From positions 62,001 through 126,000 of the IMG/VR virus record IMGVR_UViG_3300042549_008312: a stretch of 64,000 bases of DNA; one strand, 5' to 3'. Source of the DNA: a virus. The notes under the pieces were generated by a model, which was given only the letters and a program-made list of their open reading frames with translations, did not search any database and was not told where the DNA came from. The position numbers and the translations under genes are program-made. Shown in pieces: positions 7,918 to 16,602 of the stretch. Within the stretch, counting starts at the first letter, position 1. Each line of letters opens with the position of its first letter.

Positions 7918-8876
7918 TCTTTGATTCTTTTACTTGTTTGTAATAATTTACCTAAATACTCTTTTCCATACTTCTCATAGTACAATGAAATATCAATACC
8001 TTTAGGTAATGTTAAAACCAACACCTTTTTATAGAGTCGGCCAGCATCTAATTTATTGTATATTCCAACGGTATCATTCCAAGCATCTGGATCGAGTGCA
8101 ATAATAATGAAATTTTTTGATTTAAAATATAATTCTTTAAATAATTTTTCAGACATTTTTTTACCAAGCAATGGAATGCTATTAGGTATAACGATATGAT
8201 CGAAAACACCCTCAACTAAAAACACTGGTTTTTCCCAGTTAATTAAAGCTTCGTTAAAAATTAATGTCTGTTTTTCAACCGATGGGTTCAAGTATTTGAA
8301 CTTGGTTGTTTTTGGGTTGATGGATCTTGTTACAAAAAAGTTTAGTTTATTGTCAATATCATAGGATGGTATAACAACACGATTTTGATATTTGCCTTCC
8401 AGGCAAAAACCTATTTTGTATGTTTTGATGTGGGAATCGTTTAAACCTCTAGTATAGAGATAATCAAAGGCACCATGAAACCTGGAGTTACCTATCTTAC
8501 CATCAAGTAGTATATACTCATCAGGTAACCTTAATTCATCTTTTTTCTCCTCAACAGTTTTTTGTTGGATGAATTTAAAATTAAGTTTATAAAATTGGTC
8601 TAATGTTTTTTTGTCGGAGTATGTTTTAAACAAAAAAGATAATCTACCCTTGGTACCATCTGTTTCACCACATGACCAGCAGTTATACACACCGTCTTTA
8701 TAGGAAATCTCAAGATTACCCTTTTTATCAAACTCCATTCCTTTCATAGCGGAACAGTTTGGACAGTCAAAACTAATTTGCTTCTTACGTTTATAGTGCT
8801 TTCTAGGCTCACCTAAAAAGGATTCCAATAAATCAATTAGCTTATCTGTTTCTAATTCGTTATTTAGTAAATCCAT
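7914..8876 (-). CDS. DNA primase (zinc-binding + Toprim domains)
   Basis: 320 residues from the ATG at 8876. An in-frame GTG lies at 8885, but its G is the last base of a Bacteroidota-like -7 element, so I prefer the ATG. The N-terminus has a CxxC...CxxC zinc ribbon (C38, C41, C66, C69). The C-terminal half has a Toprim domain with the acidic residues expected for metal binding (E222 in FLVEGVFDH; D262 and D264 in ALDPD). This is the DnaG/gp61-type architecture without a separate helicase-interaction domain. It should make RNA primers for lagging-strand synthesis with the DnaB-like helicase at 37436-38848, which lies in another block. Confidence 0.9.
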   Translation of the reverse strand: MDLLNNELETDKLIDLLESFLGEPRKHYKRKKQISFDCPNCSAMKGMEFDKKGNLEISYKDGVYNCWSCGETDGTKGRLSFLFKTYSDKKTLDQFYKLNFKFIQQKTVEEKKDELRLPDEYILLDGKIGNSRFHGAFDYLYTRGLNDSHIKTYKIGFCLEGKYQNRVVIPSYDIDNKLNFFVTRSINPKTTKFKYLNPSVEKQTLIFNEALINWEKPVFLVEGVFDHIVIPNSIPLLGKKMSEKLFKELYFKSKNFIIIALDPDAWNDTVGIYNKLDAGRLYKKVLVLTLPKGIDISLYYEKYGKEYLGKLLQTSKRIKE

Positions 8877-8884
8877 AATTCCCA

Positions 8885-8916
8885 CAAATATAGGAAATTA
8901 TTCTTTTACAAACAAA
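8885..8916 (-). promoter_or_regulatory. Putative host-type (Bacteroidota) promoter for the primase operon
   Basis: The coding strand carries TATATTTG (8892-8885), matching the Bacteroidota -7 element TAnnTTTG, with TTTG copies at 8916-8913 and 8912-8909. Spacers are 20 and 16 bases, and 20 fits the known -33/-7 arrangement. The start site would fall a few bases before the ATG at 8876. It fills the short gap after the RuvC-like gene, so the recombination operon may be transcribed by unmodified host polymerase. Confidence 0.45.
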
Positions 8917-8917
8917 C

Positions 8918-9517
8918 TTATTTGAAAATTTCTTTCATTTTGGCATAAGCAAGCATAACCACATAACTATCTGACATATCAAAATTTTCTTTTTTTAATT
9001 GACCCTTTTTGTCTAATAACCAGTTAATTTGGGGTTCTCTTTTAGAGACTTTATCCCAGATAAGTTTTTTCTTATCAACGTCTTTGGGTAATCCACCAAA
9101 TAAAACAGGTTTTCCAGTACTTCCTGGTTGCATAAACTCAGGAAATGCGTTTTTTCTGGCTTCATAAGTGGAAACGTATTCTGGGACAATACCCATTACG
9201 TCATAGCATATTTTGGTAACCATACCGTTAAAACGTAATAAGGTACCAACGGTATTAACGTTGTTTGACCTTAATAATGGTTCCTCAATAACTACGTGTT
9301 TAATGTTGAGTGTTTTGTACTTTTGTACGAAATCATAAAACAAATCAGCTTTTTTGATAAGCTCCTCAGTCTTTGTTTTAGGTTCGGGTTTAGCTTTTGG
9401 GGAAATGTGTGTTAACTCCAAAAGCTCCCCTTTATTGTTGAATAATGAAATTCCGATTGTTTTAGTTGAAACATCTAGTCCAAGTAAGTAATATTCTTCT
9501 TGTATCTCTTTTATCAT
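8918..9517 (-). CDS. RuvC-like Holliday junction resolvase
   Basis: 199 residues with an RNase H-like fold signature: D15 in LLGLDVSTKTIGISLF, E78/E79 in HVVIEEPL, and D183 in MSDSYVVMLAYA. These match the acidic catalytic residues of RuvC-type resolvases, which cut four-way junctions. T4 uses an unrelated enzyme (gp49, endonuclease VII), so this is a different solution to resolving branched DNA before packaging. It lies between the last appendage gene and the primase. Another RNase H-fold nuclease function is possible. Confidence 0.82.
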   Translation of the reverse strand: MIKEIQEEYYLLGLDVSTKTIGISLFNNKGELLELTHISPKAKPEPKTKTEELIKKADLFYDFVQKYKTLNIKHVVIEEPLLRSNNVNTVGTLLRFNGMVTKICYDVMGIVPEYVSTYEARKNAFPEFMQPGSTGKPVLFGGLPKDVDKKKLIWDKVSKREPQINWLLDKKGQLKKENFDMSDSYVVMLAYAKMKEIFK

Positions 9518-9527
9518 AAAATCTTAA

Positions 9528-11405
9528 TTATAATCTTATTTTGATATTGAACGACACAACGTCATACCAATATTTTTTAATTGGTTGTGTTGGTTTGCAA
9601 ATCGCCAATAAATTACCATCAGCATCATGGATACCCAATTGTGTAATAATAACAGGGAATAGATCACCATTTGTTGATTTAAACGATGCTACATCTTCCG
9701 TTTGGGCAACGCCCATCATATCTTTTGCGGTATCGTTTGTTGATTTAAAAAATTCATCTGAAGATGCCAAACAAACAATATTTAAAGATTTTTCAGTGTT
9801 GTAACTGTTATATGTTAATGTATAATCTGTTGTACCTGTATAGATAAATTGTGTGCTATCCCATAGGATGTCAGTAACATCTTTAGTGACAATCAATTCA
9901 TATGTATCGTTAGAGTCTGTGGTTCTAACATCGCCTCTCCATTCAGCAATTACAGGTGTGTTTGATGAGTCAACGGTTGCGTCATAGTTTTTAACCATAC
10001 TAGTTAAAGTACCACTTGTATAGATACGGCCATCAAAAATATTGTGGAAATATGAATCAACAAGTAATGGGTGTGTAATAACTATAAAACCTTTGTCCAA
10101 ATAAGCTACTCCAACACAAACATCATCTTTATAGTTGTATGTTGGTTTTTCTTGGGCTGTTGGTGAAAATACTCTAGTTCCGTTTATAACTTCACTATAA
10201 GCATCACCCCAGTTACTAAAATTAACAGAAGGTGTTTGTACTGCATCCGTAAATAACAATACAACATTACTCTCATATGTTGTTGAACTTACTGTGGCTA
10301 AATCAGGTCTAACACCAAGTGTGTTAACACTAATATCTGGTTCAGATAATTTCTTATCTAAATTATTGTTTATACCAGCTGTATTGTAGGTACCGTATAA
10401 CTCGATAGTACTTGGTCCTGTCCAACCAGTCATAATACCCAAACGTTTTGGGTCTGCTGTGGATGATAAAGCACCAGTATAATAAGGTAATTCTAATTTA
10501 ATTGTCTTACCATCAATAATTTCACCGTATTTGTTATTTGGTATTTCAAATATCATGTATAAATCATTTGGAACTGGTAAATTCCAAGGTTTGTTTGTTT
10601 CAAACTCATTGCAACCAATTGTTTGCATAACAGTATCATAGTATTCGCCAGTATAACCAGTTGCTGGGTGAACCAACAATGCGTCAGTTGTACCAGTATA
10701 TGAATCTGTAATTGCGGTCCATTTTTTATTAACACCACCAATAACAGCTGCAACAGTATCATTAGTACCCGCATTAGATAAAACACCATAAGCGGATCTT
10801 GAATATTTTTTGTATTCTTCATCCGTAACGGGTAAATTAAGTGACTTTAATAAGTTAGCAAAAATAGTATTATTATCCTGTCTACCAACAAAGAAACCTG
10901 GTAAAATATCGGTGCTATTTAATGTTGTACCACTAAATGTGTGGTTTAATTCTTGAAAACCGTTTGATAAATCAAAAGGTACACTTTCATTAACTAAAAT
11001 CGCGTTCTCAATTGGTTTTAGCACATTATAATTTGTTGGGTTAACATCGTATTCAATGTAACCACGACAAGATCCAGCGTTATTTGGTTGTGAAAACTCT
11101 TTATCATTATAAGCAACTGAAAGTATGTATTTATAACCCCCATTTGCCGCAACAGCTGTTGGGTTATTGCTTAGATCTAATGGTGGTCCTTGAGCTTTAC
11201 CTAAAACCGTGTTTACACCTAAAGAGTTTAATTTATTGTATAGACCAGAACTACTTGAAACCTCTGTATGTGTAATAACAACATTTTGGTTTAAAATTGT
11301 TAGATGTGGTGGTTGTTCTAATAAATAGAAACTAGCAATACCGTCTGTACCACTAGAAATTGTTCTACTATAATATGGAATTCTAACTTTTAATATCGCA
11401 CTCAT
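9528..11405 (-). CDS. Putative tail appendage/fibre protein, paralogous to the 911-residue protein
   Basis: 625 residues, beta-rich, with many T/S/G/N and aromatic residues and no enzymatic motif. Its last 40 residues (TQLGIHDADGNLLAICKP...PIKKYW) match the C-terminus of the 911-residue protein at 13831-16566 (TQIGIFDTNGVLVAIGKF...PITRKY). Both also carry an internal 'V-I-T/E-H-P-x-L' segment. The shared C-terminal module may be an attachment or oligomerisation domain. Several [ST]G[TA]T tetrapeptides recur (SGTTLN, YTGTTD). It is the last gene of the second tail block. The structural role is inferred from position and composition. Confidence 0.72.
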   Translation of the reverse strand: MSAILKVRIPYYSRTISSGTDGIASFYLLEQPPHLTILNQNVVITHTEVSSSSGLYNKLNSLGVNTVLGKAQGPPLDLSNNPTAVAANGGYKYILSVAYNDKEFSQPNNAGSCRGYIEYDVNPTNYNVLKPIENAILVNESVPFDLSNGFQELNHTFSGTTLNSTDILPGFFVGRQDNNTIFANLLKSLNLPVTDEEYKKYSRSAYGVLSNAGTNDTVAAVIGGVNKKWTAITDSYTGTTDALLVHPATGYTGEYYDTVMQTIGCNEFETNKPWNLPVPNDLYMIFEIPNNKYGEIIDGKTIKLELPYYTGALSSTADPKRLGIMTGWTGPSTIELYGTYNTAGINNNLDKKLSEPDISVNTLGVRPDLATVSSTTYESNVVLLFTDAVQTPSVNFSNWGDAYSEVINGTRVFSPTAQEKPTYNYKDDVCVGVAYLDKGFIVITHPLLVDSYFHNIFDGRIYTSGTLTSMVKNYDATVDSSNTPVIAEWRGDVRTTDSNDTYELIVTKDVTDILWDSTQFIYTGTTDYTLTYNSYNTEKSLNIVCLASSDEFFKSTNDTAKDMMGVAQTEDVASFKSTNGDLFPVIITQLGIHDADGNLLAICKPTQPIKKYWYDVVSFNIKIRL

Positions 11406-11411
11406 TTTATG

Positions 11412-11657
11412 TTATTTTCTTAATATTTGACCTTTTATTGTTATGTTTTTTGATATTGCGTAAACATTATCATTATAGTCACCAGTAATATCTGTAACTA
11501 TTTGATCGACAGTTGATAACGCATTGTAATTACCATCTTCATCTGAAATAGAAAAAGTAACTGGTTTAAAACCTTGTTCCAAAAGTTTTCTTCTACCCAA
11601 CTCTGTTAGGTAAACTTTAATTTCTTCGGTGCTTCCGCTTTGTGGTACGAACCCCAT
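11412..11657 (-). CDS. Small appendage protein with an LT-x-x-GR N-terminal motif
   Basis: 81 residues. The N-terminus reads MGFVPQSGSTEEIKVYLTEL then GRRKLLEQGFKPVTFSISDE. This Y-L-T-x-x-G-R-x-x-[LF]-x-x-x-G-F-x-x-x-x-[FY]-[SF] pattern recurs in the 126- and 911-residue proteins nearby. It looks like the motif domain alone plus about 30 residues. The leader is A-rich (ACTAAAAAC-ATG). Role unknown; probably a structural protein associated with the appendages encoded beside it. Confidence 0.7.
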   Translation of the reverse strand: MGFVPQSGSTEEIKVYLTELGRRKLLEQGFKPVTFSISDEDGNYNALSTVDQIVTDITGDYNDNVYAISKNITIKGQILRK

Positions 11658-11718
11658 GTTTTTAGTTTATTTAAATATATTAATTTTATTCTACAAATCA
11701 AGTTATTATTCCTATATA

Positions 11719-11726
11719 ATAAATAT
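11719..11726 (-). promoter_or_regulatory. ATATTTAT element in the 94-bp gap 11658-11751
   Basis: The coding strand reads TCGTATATTTATTATATA 61 bases before the ATG at 11657. This is the same octamer as before other transcription-unit starts. The rest of the gap is AT-rich with no convincing hairpin. Promoter role inferred. Confidence 0.3.
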
Positions 11727-11751
11727 ACGACTCTTTTGTTTTTTTTTTATT

Positions 11752-12387
11752 TTAAGTTTTAACGAGTATAACACTAATAACAACTTCTTCATTAACAGCG
11801 TTATTGAATGTGTTATCGGTAAAGCATTTTATATTAAAGGTTAAATCAATAACGCCAACTCTTTTTTCTGGGTCAAATGATGTTTTACCATAATAATGTG
11901 TATCTAAGACATTTAGATTTAAAACCTCATAAAAAGCTGAAAACTCTAAAGTCGTTAATGGTAATAAAATCTTGTTTGACCCCAATAAACCAACAGGTAT
12001 AACCAAAGTTAATTTACCGATCAATTTACCGTTATTTGTTACTTGATATTCTTGATAATGTTTTGTACCAATAATATTTTCACTACCAACTAAATCAGTT
12101 TCATCGTATTCATTTACCAATTTTAATTTTAACGTGTTTAAAGTCGAATTTATCTTAGAATCCCTAAATTGCGCCTTTACATATGTTAAATTATTAAAAT
12201 ATATTGAGGTTGTGTTTGAGTTTAATATTTTAAATTTACCATCTGATTCAGTGGTTAAATACTTATCTGGCCCAACCACACTAACACCTGGGGTGTTTAT
12301 ATAAAAATTAATTTTAGGTACGCTAAAACTAAAAACGGGCATTTTATATTCAACCCTTGTTCCGTAATATTGTATTATAGTTGCCAT
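11752..12387 (-). CDS. Uncharacterised structural protein in the appendage cluster
   Basis: 211 residues, beta-rich. It opens MATIIQYYGTRVEYKMPVFS and contains FYINTPGVSVVGPDKYL, suggesting an immunoglobulin-like or jelly-roll fold. No catalytic motif, signal peptide or membrane segment is visible. It lies between the 350- and 81-residue genes, with an 11-bp gap to the former. I do not recognise the family; a virion role is inferred from its neighbours. Confidence 0.65.
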   Translation of the reverse strand: MATIIQYYGTRVEYKMPVFSFSVPKINFYINTPGVSVVGPDKYLTTESDGKFKILNSNTTSIYFNNLTYVKAQFRDSKINSTLNTLKLKLVNEYDETDLVGSENIIGTKHYQEYQVTNNGKLIGKLTLVIPVGLLGSNKILLPLTTLEFSAFYEVLNLNVLDTHYYGKTSFDPEKRVGVIDLTFNIKCFTDNTFNNAVNEEVVISVILVKT

Positions 12388-12398
12388 TATTTATTTTT

Positions 12399-13451
12399 TT
12401 AAGCTGGTAAAGGTGGTGGGTTATTATCAACTTCGATATCGTCATACAAATAACCAACCGTTGTTTGTGATATCCTTCCGTTATAATCAACCATTATTTT
12501 AAAATCTTTATTACCAGTACATATGTTTGAATTAAATAATTCTTCTGTACTCGTATCCAATTCAGCCGTAACCTTGAACATATATCCGCTCATAACGTTG
12601 AATGGGCTAATGTTTGGTTCTTCTGCAAGACCTCGATCTTGTATATCATATTCTGGTTCTGGACCAACATCAAAAGGGGTAACTACTGGTAGGGTAAATG
12701 ATGTTATGTAAAGATTACCAGTAGGGGAAACAGTAGAAAAGACTGATGTACCATAAAAAGGTTGACCAACATCACCCTCTATCCATTGAAAAGTAATATT
12801 TGATGCACTGGTATTTTCAATCACATATACATGTGGGTGAGGTAGATAAGACACGTTAATCGTGTCGCCAGTTGTCGTACCAGTACCGCTTATATTAATC
12901 CAATTGTTAAAAAAAGATGCGCTGATATCAACATAACCAGCAACAACTGGGTTAGATGTTGACCCACTGTAAGTAGCGGAAGCATAATCATAAACTTTTA
13001 AATCTGATAATCTAAGTTTTTTCTTATTATTACCAAAAATAGCGTAGATGTCAACATTAATTGTATAACCTGTTGTACTAACCTCATAATTCTGGCCATC
13101 ACCATTAAAGTTAAAGTACATATCAAAACTTGTATAATAAACCTCACCCTTAACTAACATGTTGTTTTTCTTAAATTGTGTATAATCAACAGCAATGTTT
13201 CTTGTTGCTTTTGAATTGTCACCAATAAAACCATTACCCATTGGCATATTATCATATATGGAAGTTTTATCAACCAAATTATAAGAACCATTTATAAATT
13301 CAAAATCAGATAAATCATTTGATCTATAGGGGTGAAAATCGTAATCTTCTATCAAGGCGTTAACAACCCCATTAGTACTATATGACGTGTAATCATAAGG
13401 TGCTTTAAGATGTATACCGTTTAAATTTTTAAGGTTGTATTGTCTAGCCAT
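12399..13451 (-). CDS. Uncharacterised structural protein in the appendage cluster
   Basis: 350 residues, rich in Y, N, D, S and T, predicted mostly beta. It contains a TGTTTGD segment of the recurrent [ST]G[TA]T type and ends in a Pro run (NNPPPLPA). The start overlaps the stop of the 126-residue gene by one base. No enzymatic motif is seen. Position among fibre-like genes suggests a tail appendage or decoration protein; the function is not established. Confidence 0.65.
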   Translation of the reverse strand: MARQYNLKNLNGIHLKAPYDYTSYSTNGVVNALIEDYDFHPYRSNDLSDFEFINGSYNLVDKTSIYDNMPMGNGFIGDNSKATRNIAVDYTQFKKNNMLVKGEVYYTSFDMYFNFNGDGQNYEVSTTGYTINVDIYAIFGNNKKKLRLSDLKVYDYASATYSGSTSNPVVAGYVDISASFFNNWINISGTGTTTGDTINVSYLPHPHVYVIENTSASNITFQWIEGDVGQPFYGTSVFSTVSPTGNLYITSFTLPVVTPFDVGPEPEYDIQDRGLAEEPNISPFNVMSGYMFKVTAELDTSTEELFNSNICTGNKDFKIMVDYNGRISQTTVGYLYDDIEVDNNPPPLPA

Positions 13452-13831
13452 TAGTCTTTATATGTCATTATTTTAATCGTTTCCGTTGAAAGGTCTGGAT
13501 CGTATGCGATATAATTATTTTCAGCTCTTTGGTTAACACCCAAAAAACCATGAGTAAAATGTATGTTGTTATCAATAGAGCCTCTTTTAGAGTCCTGTAC
13601 ATAGACCTCACTCGTGTTATTAACTTCTGTCGTATCATAAAATTTTATTGTTGGTATTGTCTGACCTGTTAAAACATGAGGATCCATACCACTCATTTGG
13701 TTGTAGTTTGAGTTATCTATTAATGAAAAATATTTAACCTCATTCTGAAAACCGTTGTTTATGAATGTTTCTCTACCCTTGTCTGTAAGGTATATTTCAA
13801 AAGTATATTTATTTCTTTTTATGAATCCCAT
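13451..13831 (-). CDS. Appendage protein with an LT-x-x-GR N-terminal motif
   Basis: 126 residues. The N-terminus (FEIYLTDKGRETFINNGFQN then VKYFSLIDNSNYNQMSG) is a clear relative of the 81-residue protein at 11412-11657. Its ATG shares a base with the stop of the 911-residue gene. The C-terminal half is short and beta-rich. I read it as a small member of a repeated structural family; the true function is unknown. Confidence 0.7.
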   Translation of the reverse strand: MGFIKRNKYTFEIYLTDKGRETFINNGFQNEVKYFSLIDNSNYNQMSGMDPHVLTGQTIPTIKFYDTTEVNNTSEVYVQDSKRGSIDNNIHFTHGFLGVNQRAENNYIAYDPDLSTETIKIMTYKD

Positions 13832-16566
13832 TAGAAATCGATTGTGGCTTGTATTACTACCATATCAGAATTATATTTTCTTGTTATTGGCTCTGAAAAT
13901 TTACCAATTGCCACTAATACACCATTAGTATCAAAAATACCTATTTGAGTAAACGCAACTTTATCCTGATCAGAATTAAATGTTGGGTTATCTGTTGATA
14001 TGTATTGATTAGGTAACACGTTACAAGTTAATTGTGTTTTATATATTGTTGCTTTAATATCTGTCTCTACATTACCAAAGAAAAATACCTCATCACCAAA
14101 AGTAAAATCCGTTGACGAAATACCTGGTATGGTAATATAATCACTTAAATTATAAATATCGGTGTCACTATTGTCAAGCATAAACTGATCTATATTTACT
14201 CTAAGCGCTGAAATAGTGTCTTTTGTTAAAACATTTGTTGATACCGTTTGTCCAGCACCTGAATTATCTAAATAGAACATTGTTATTTCACTACCTTCTG
14301 TTAATGATGGGAAATTTAATTCAACACGTCTGTCATCAATTGTTTCATTTGTAACAAATACACCATATGTTGTTGAATTTAACAACATACCTTTATAGAA
14401 TAACCATACTGTTGAATTATTTGGTTGTTTGTCCAATTTAAGTGATACTCTATTAGGTGCTATCGCTGATTTATAAATTGCGTTAGCGTTTGTATTTGCG
14501 TTGATTGTAGCCAATGATGGTACCGTTATAACTTGTTTAATTGTTCTAGAAGTAATACTTGTACCAGTTAAATAGTAAATTTGTAAAAGATCTGGGTCAG
14601 CCCCATAACCTTGCCCAAAAACAATAACTCTTCTATTATTAGGTCCAACAGCGTATGTTGTTGGGTATGGATAATATGTACCGTCACTTAATGTGTCGTC
14701 TGATGCTTGCGTTTGGGTAATACCACCATATATTACGATTATTTCACCAACTGGTGTACTTCCTAACTCAAAAACATCAAAAGCGTTAACGTCAATTACC
14801 GTATGTGACCCTAATTTATCAGAATTATAGTCAATTATATCAGCATGTAACTCGAAATTAGTACCATTAAGGTTCATAACCCCAGTCACACAACCATTTG
14901 TACCCAAGAACTCACTTACATCGATATAAGCCCAGTTTGTTGGGTCTGGTTTTATAGCTGTTGTAGATTTTTGCCATAACATTAATATCTGGTTAGTTTT
15001 ATAACCAATACCTGTTTCATCATCATAATCTCTTAAAAAAGGGAATTCAGTATAATTTGGGTCCTCTATTTTTTTATTAAACTGGAATAAAACGTCTTTA
15101 GCTGTTGTTGTCGTATTTTGTATCGTTGTGTAATCTTCACAGTGCATACCTGTTATACCAGCGCTATCAAGTAACATATAAGTTACATACAAATACTCAC
15201 CTGATTGTAGGATACCTGTTGTACTTGTATTACCACAAATTCCTGGTTCTGTTAGGTTTAACATAGGTTTTGGTAATGTCCAGTTTCTATTGGCTTTGTA
15301 TGATAAAGCTGATAATAATTCTGGGTGTTCAATAACAATAACTTTTTCATCGGTAAAAACTTTACCGACTACCGTTTTGTTAGTTTCCTGATCAACTAAA
15401 TCATAATAAGGGTATTTAGATGTACCTAAACCAGCTTCGGTTGTTTCTATTAAATATTGTAATTCAGTGTCAGCAACAAATGTATAACCAATTGTTGTTG
15501 CAACGCCAGAATCAAATTGTTGTTTATGCCACATTAAATACGGTATTTTAAGTTTAAACGTTGAACGATAAAAACCTTCCCCGTAAAAATTTGAAACCGT
15601 ATTATTAGTATAATGTATAACGCCAATTTTGGTGTTTGTATCATAATAACCAAAATTTATTGCAGTCCCTAAGTAATCTTTTGACACAACATCATATTTT
15701 GATTTGTCAACTGTAGAATCTAAACCAATAATATCCTCAATATTAATGATGTTCATGTTCCAAACTGGGACATCTAAAGCTGATTGGGTATTATTATTTG
15801 AGAAATCTAATAACCCACCTTGCCAGTAAGCCATTGGGCTTTGTTCATCGTAGTAATCTTTGATTGTATCTTTACCTGGATAAATAAAAGCGTCAAGCTC
15901 GTAAGAATCAAATGCTGGTAAATCACGATCAACAACAACCGTAATTGTTGTGCCACTGGTTAATCCCGTTAAATTATATGTGCTAGAGCCTTCAATTGTT
16001 TTTATAACATACATTAAATATTGAACTGGTTCCACTGTTATTTCATCAGATGGTACTTGAGTTGCTGTATAATTTGTTGTGTACCCACTTGTTTTAAATT
16101 TAACAAAAAGATAGTCACCTTCTTTTATTGTTGTATCGTATGATGAATTTATTGTTCCACCACTATATGTTAAATCAAGTGATGTTGCACTCGCAGCTGT
16201 TGTACCAGTTAATGGCCCTGCTAACCACAAATCAGAGTCAACTGTTATTGTTGAGCCAGTTGTATCGTAATTAAAAAAACCTCTTTCTATTGCCGATGTA
16301 TAAATCTCATTTGGTATTGCGTTAACAATTGTTATTGGGTTTAAAACATTAATACCGTCAGATGTTAATGGTAAACTTAAACCTAACACATTATCAGATG
16401 GTCTTAAAATGTTAACATTTGGGAACGAGTCGTTGGAATAATCCATTTCACCGTCACCAAGACCAAAATATGTAAAATTTAAGGTCCCTTCAGCTAGATT
16501 TCTCCTACCGTTATTGGTTAATTTAACGTTAACCAACGGATCGTTTTTCTTAATTATATAGCTCAT
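13831..16566 (-). CDS. Large tail appendage/fibre protein with N-terminal LT-x-x-GR motif and shared C-terminal module
   Basis: 911 residues. The N-terminus (VNVKLTNNGRRNLAEGTLNF then TYFGLGDGEMDYSND) matches the motif of the small proteins at 11412 and 13451, in the variant form I associate with structural proteins of marine T4-like phages. The C-terminus (TQIGIFDTNGVLVAIGKF) is shared with the 625-residue protein at 9528. The middle is a long beta-rich region. The layout suggests an N-terminal virion attachment domain, a shaft and a C-terminal module. It is preceded by an ATATTTAT element and an A-rich leader, so it may start a transcription unit. Confidence 0.75.
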   Translation of the reverse strand: MSYIIKKNDPLVNVKLTNNGRRNLAEGTLNFTYFGLGDGEMDYSNDSFPNVNILRPSDNVLGLSLPLTSDGINVLNPITIVNAIPNEIYTSAIERGFFNYDTTGSTITVDSDLWLAGPLTGTTAASATSLDLTYSGGTINSSYDTTIKEGDYLFVKFKTSGYTTNYTATQVPSDEITVEPVQYLMYVIKTIEGSSTYNLTGLTSGTTITVVVDRDLPAFDSYELDAFIYPGKDTIKDYYDEQSPMAYWQGGLLDFSNNNTQSALDVPVWNMNIINIEDIIGLDSTVDKSKYDVVSKDYLGTAINFGYYDTNTKIGVIHYTNNTVSNFYGEGFYRSTFKLKIPYLMWHKQQFDSGVATTIGYTFVADTELQYLIETTEAGLGTSKYPYYDLVDQETNKTVVGKVFTDEKVIVIEHPELLSALSYKANRNWTLPKPMLNLTEPGICGNTSTTGILQSGEYLYVTYMLLDSAGITGMHCEDYTTIQNTTTTAKDVLFQFNKKIEDPNYTEFPFLRDYDDETGIGYKTNQILMLWQKSTTAIKPDPTNWAYIDVSEFLGTNGCVTGVMNLNGTNFELHADIIDYNSDKLGSHTVIDVNAFDVFELGSTPVGEIIVIYGGITQTQASDDTLSDGTYYPYPTTYAVGPNNRRVIVFGQGYGADPDLLQIYYLTGTSITSRTIKQVITVPSLATINANTNANAIYKSAIAPNRVSLKLDKQPNNSTVWLFYKGMLLNSTTYGVFVTNETIDDRRVELNFPSLTEGSEITMFYLDNSGAGQTVSTNVLTKDTISALRVNIDQFMLDNSDTDIYNLSDYITIPGISSTDFTFGDEVFFFGNVETDIKATIYKTQLTCNVLPNQYISTDNPTFNSDQDKVAFTQIGIFDTNGVLVAIGKFSEPITRKYNSDMVVIQATIDF

Positions 16567-16579
16567 TTTTTGTTTTTAT

Positions 16580-16587
16580 ATAAATAT
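16580..16587 (-). promoter_or_regulatory. ATATTTAT element upstream of the 911-residue gene
   Basis: The coding strand reads ACGATATTTATATAAAAAC and then reaches the ATG at 16566, 13 bases after the octamer. The gap 16567-16602 closely resembles the one before the gp25-like gene (ACGATATTTATTTATAAAAG). Putative phage promoter. Confidence 0.38.
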
Positions 16588-16602
16588 CGTTATTTTATAA
16601 AT

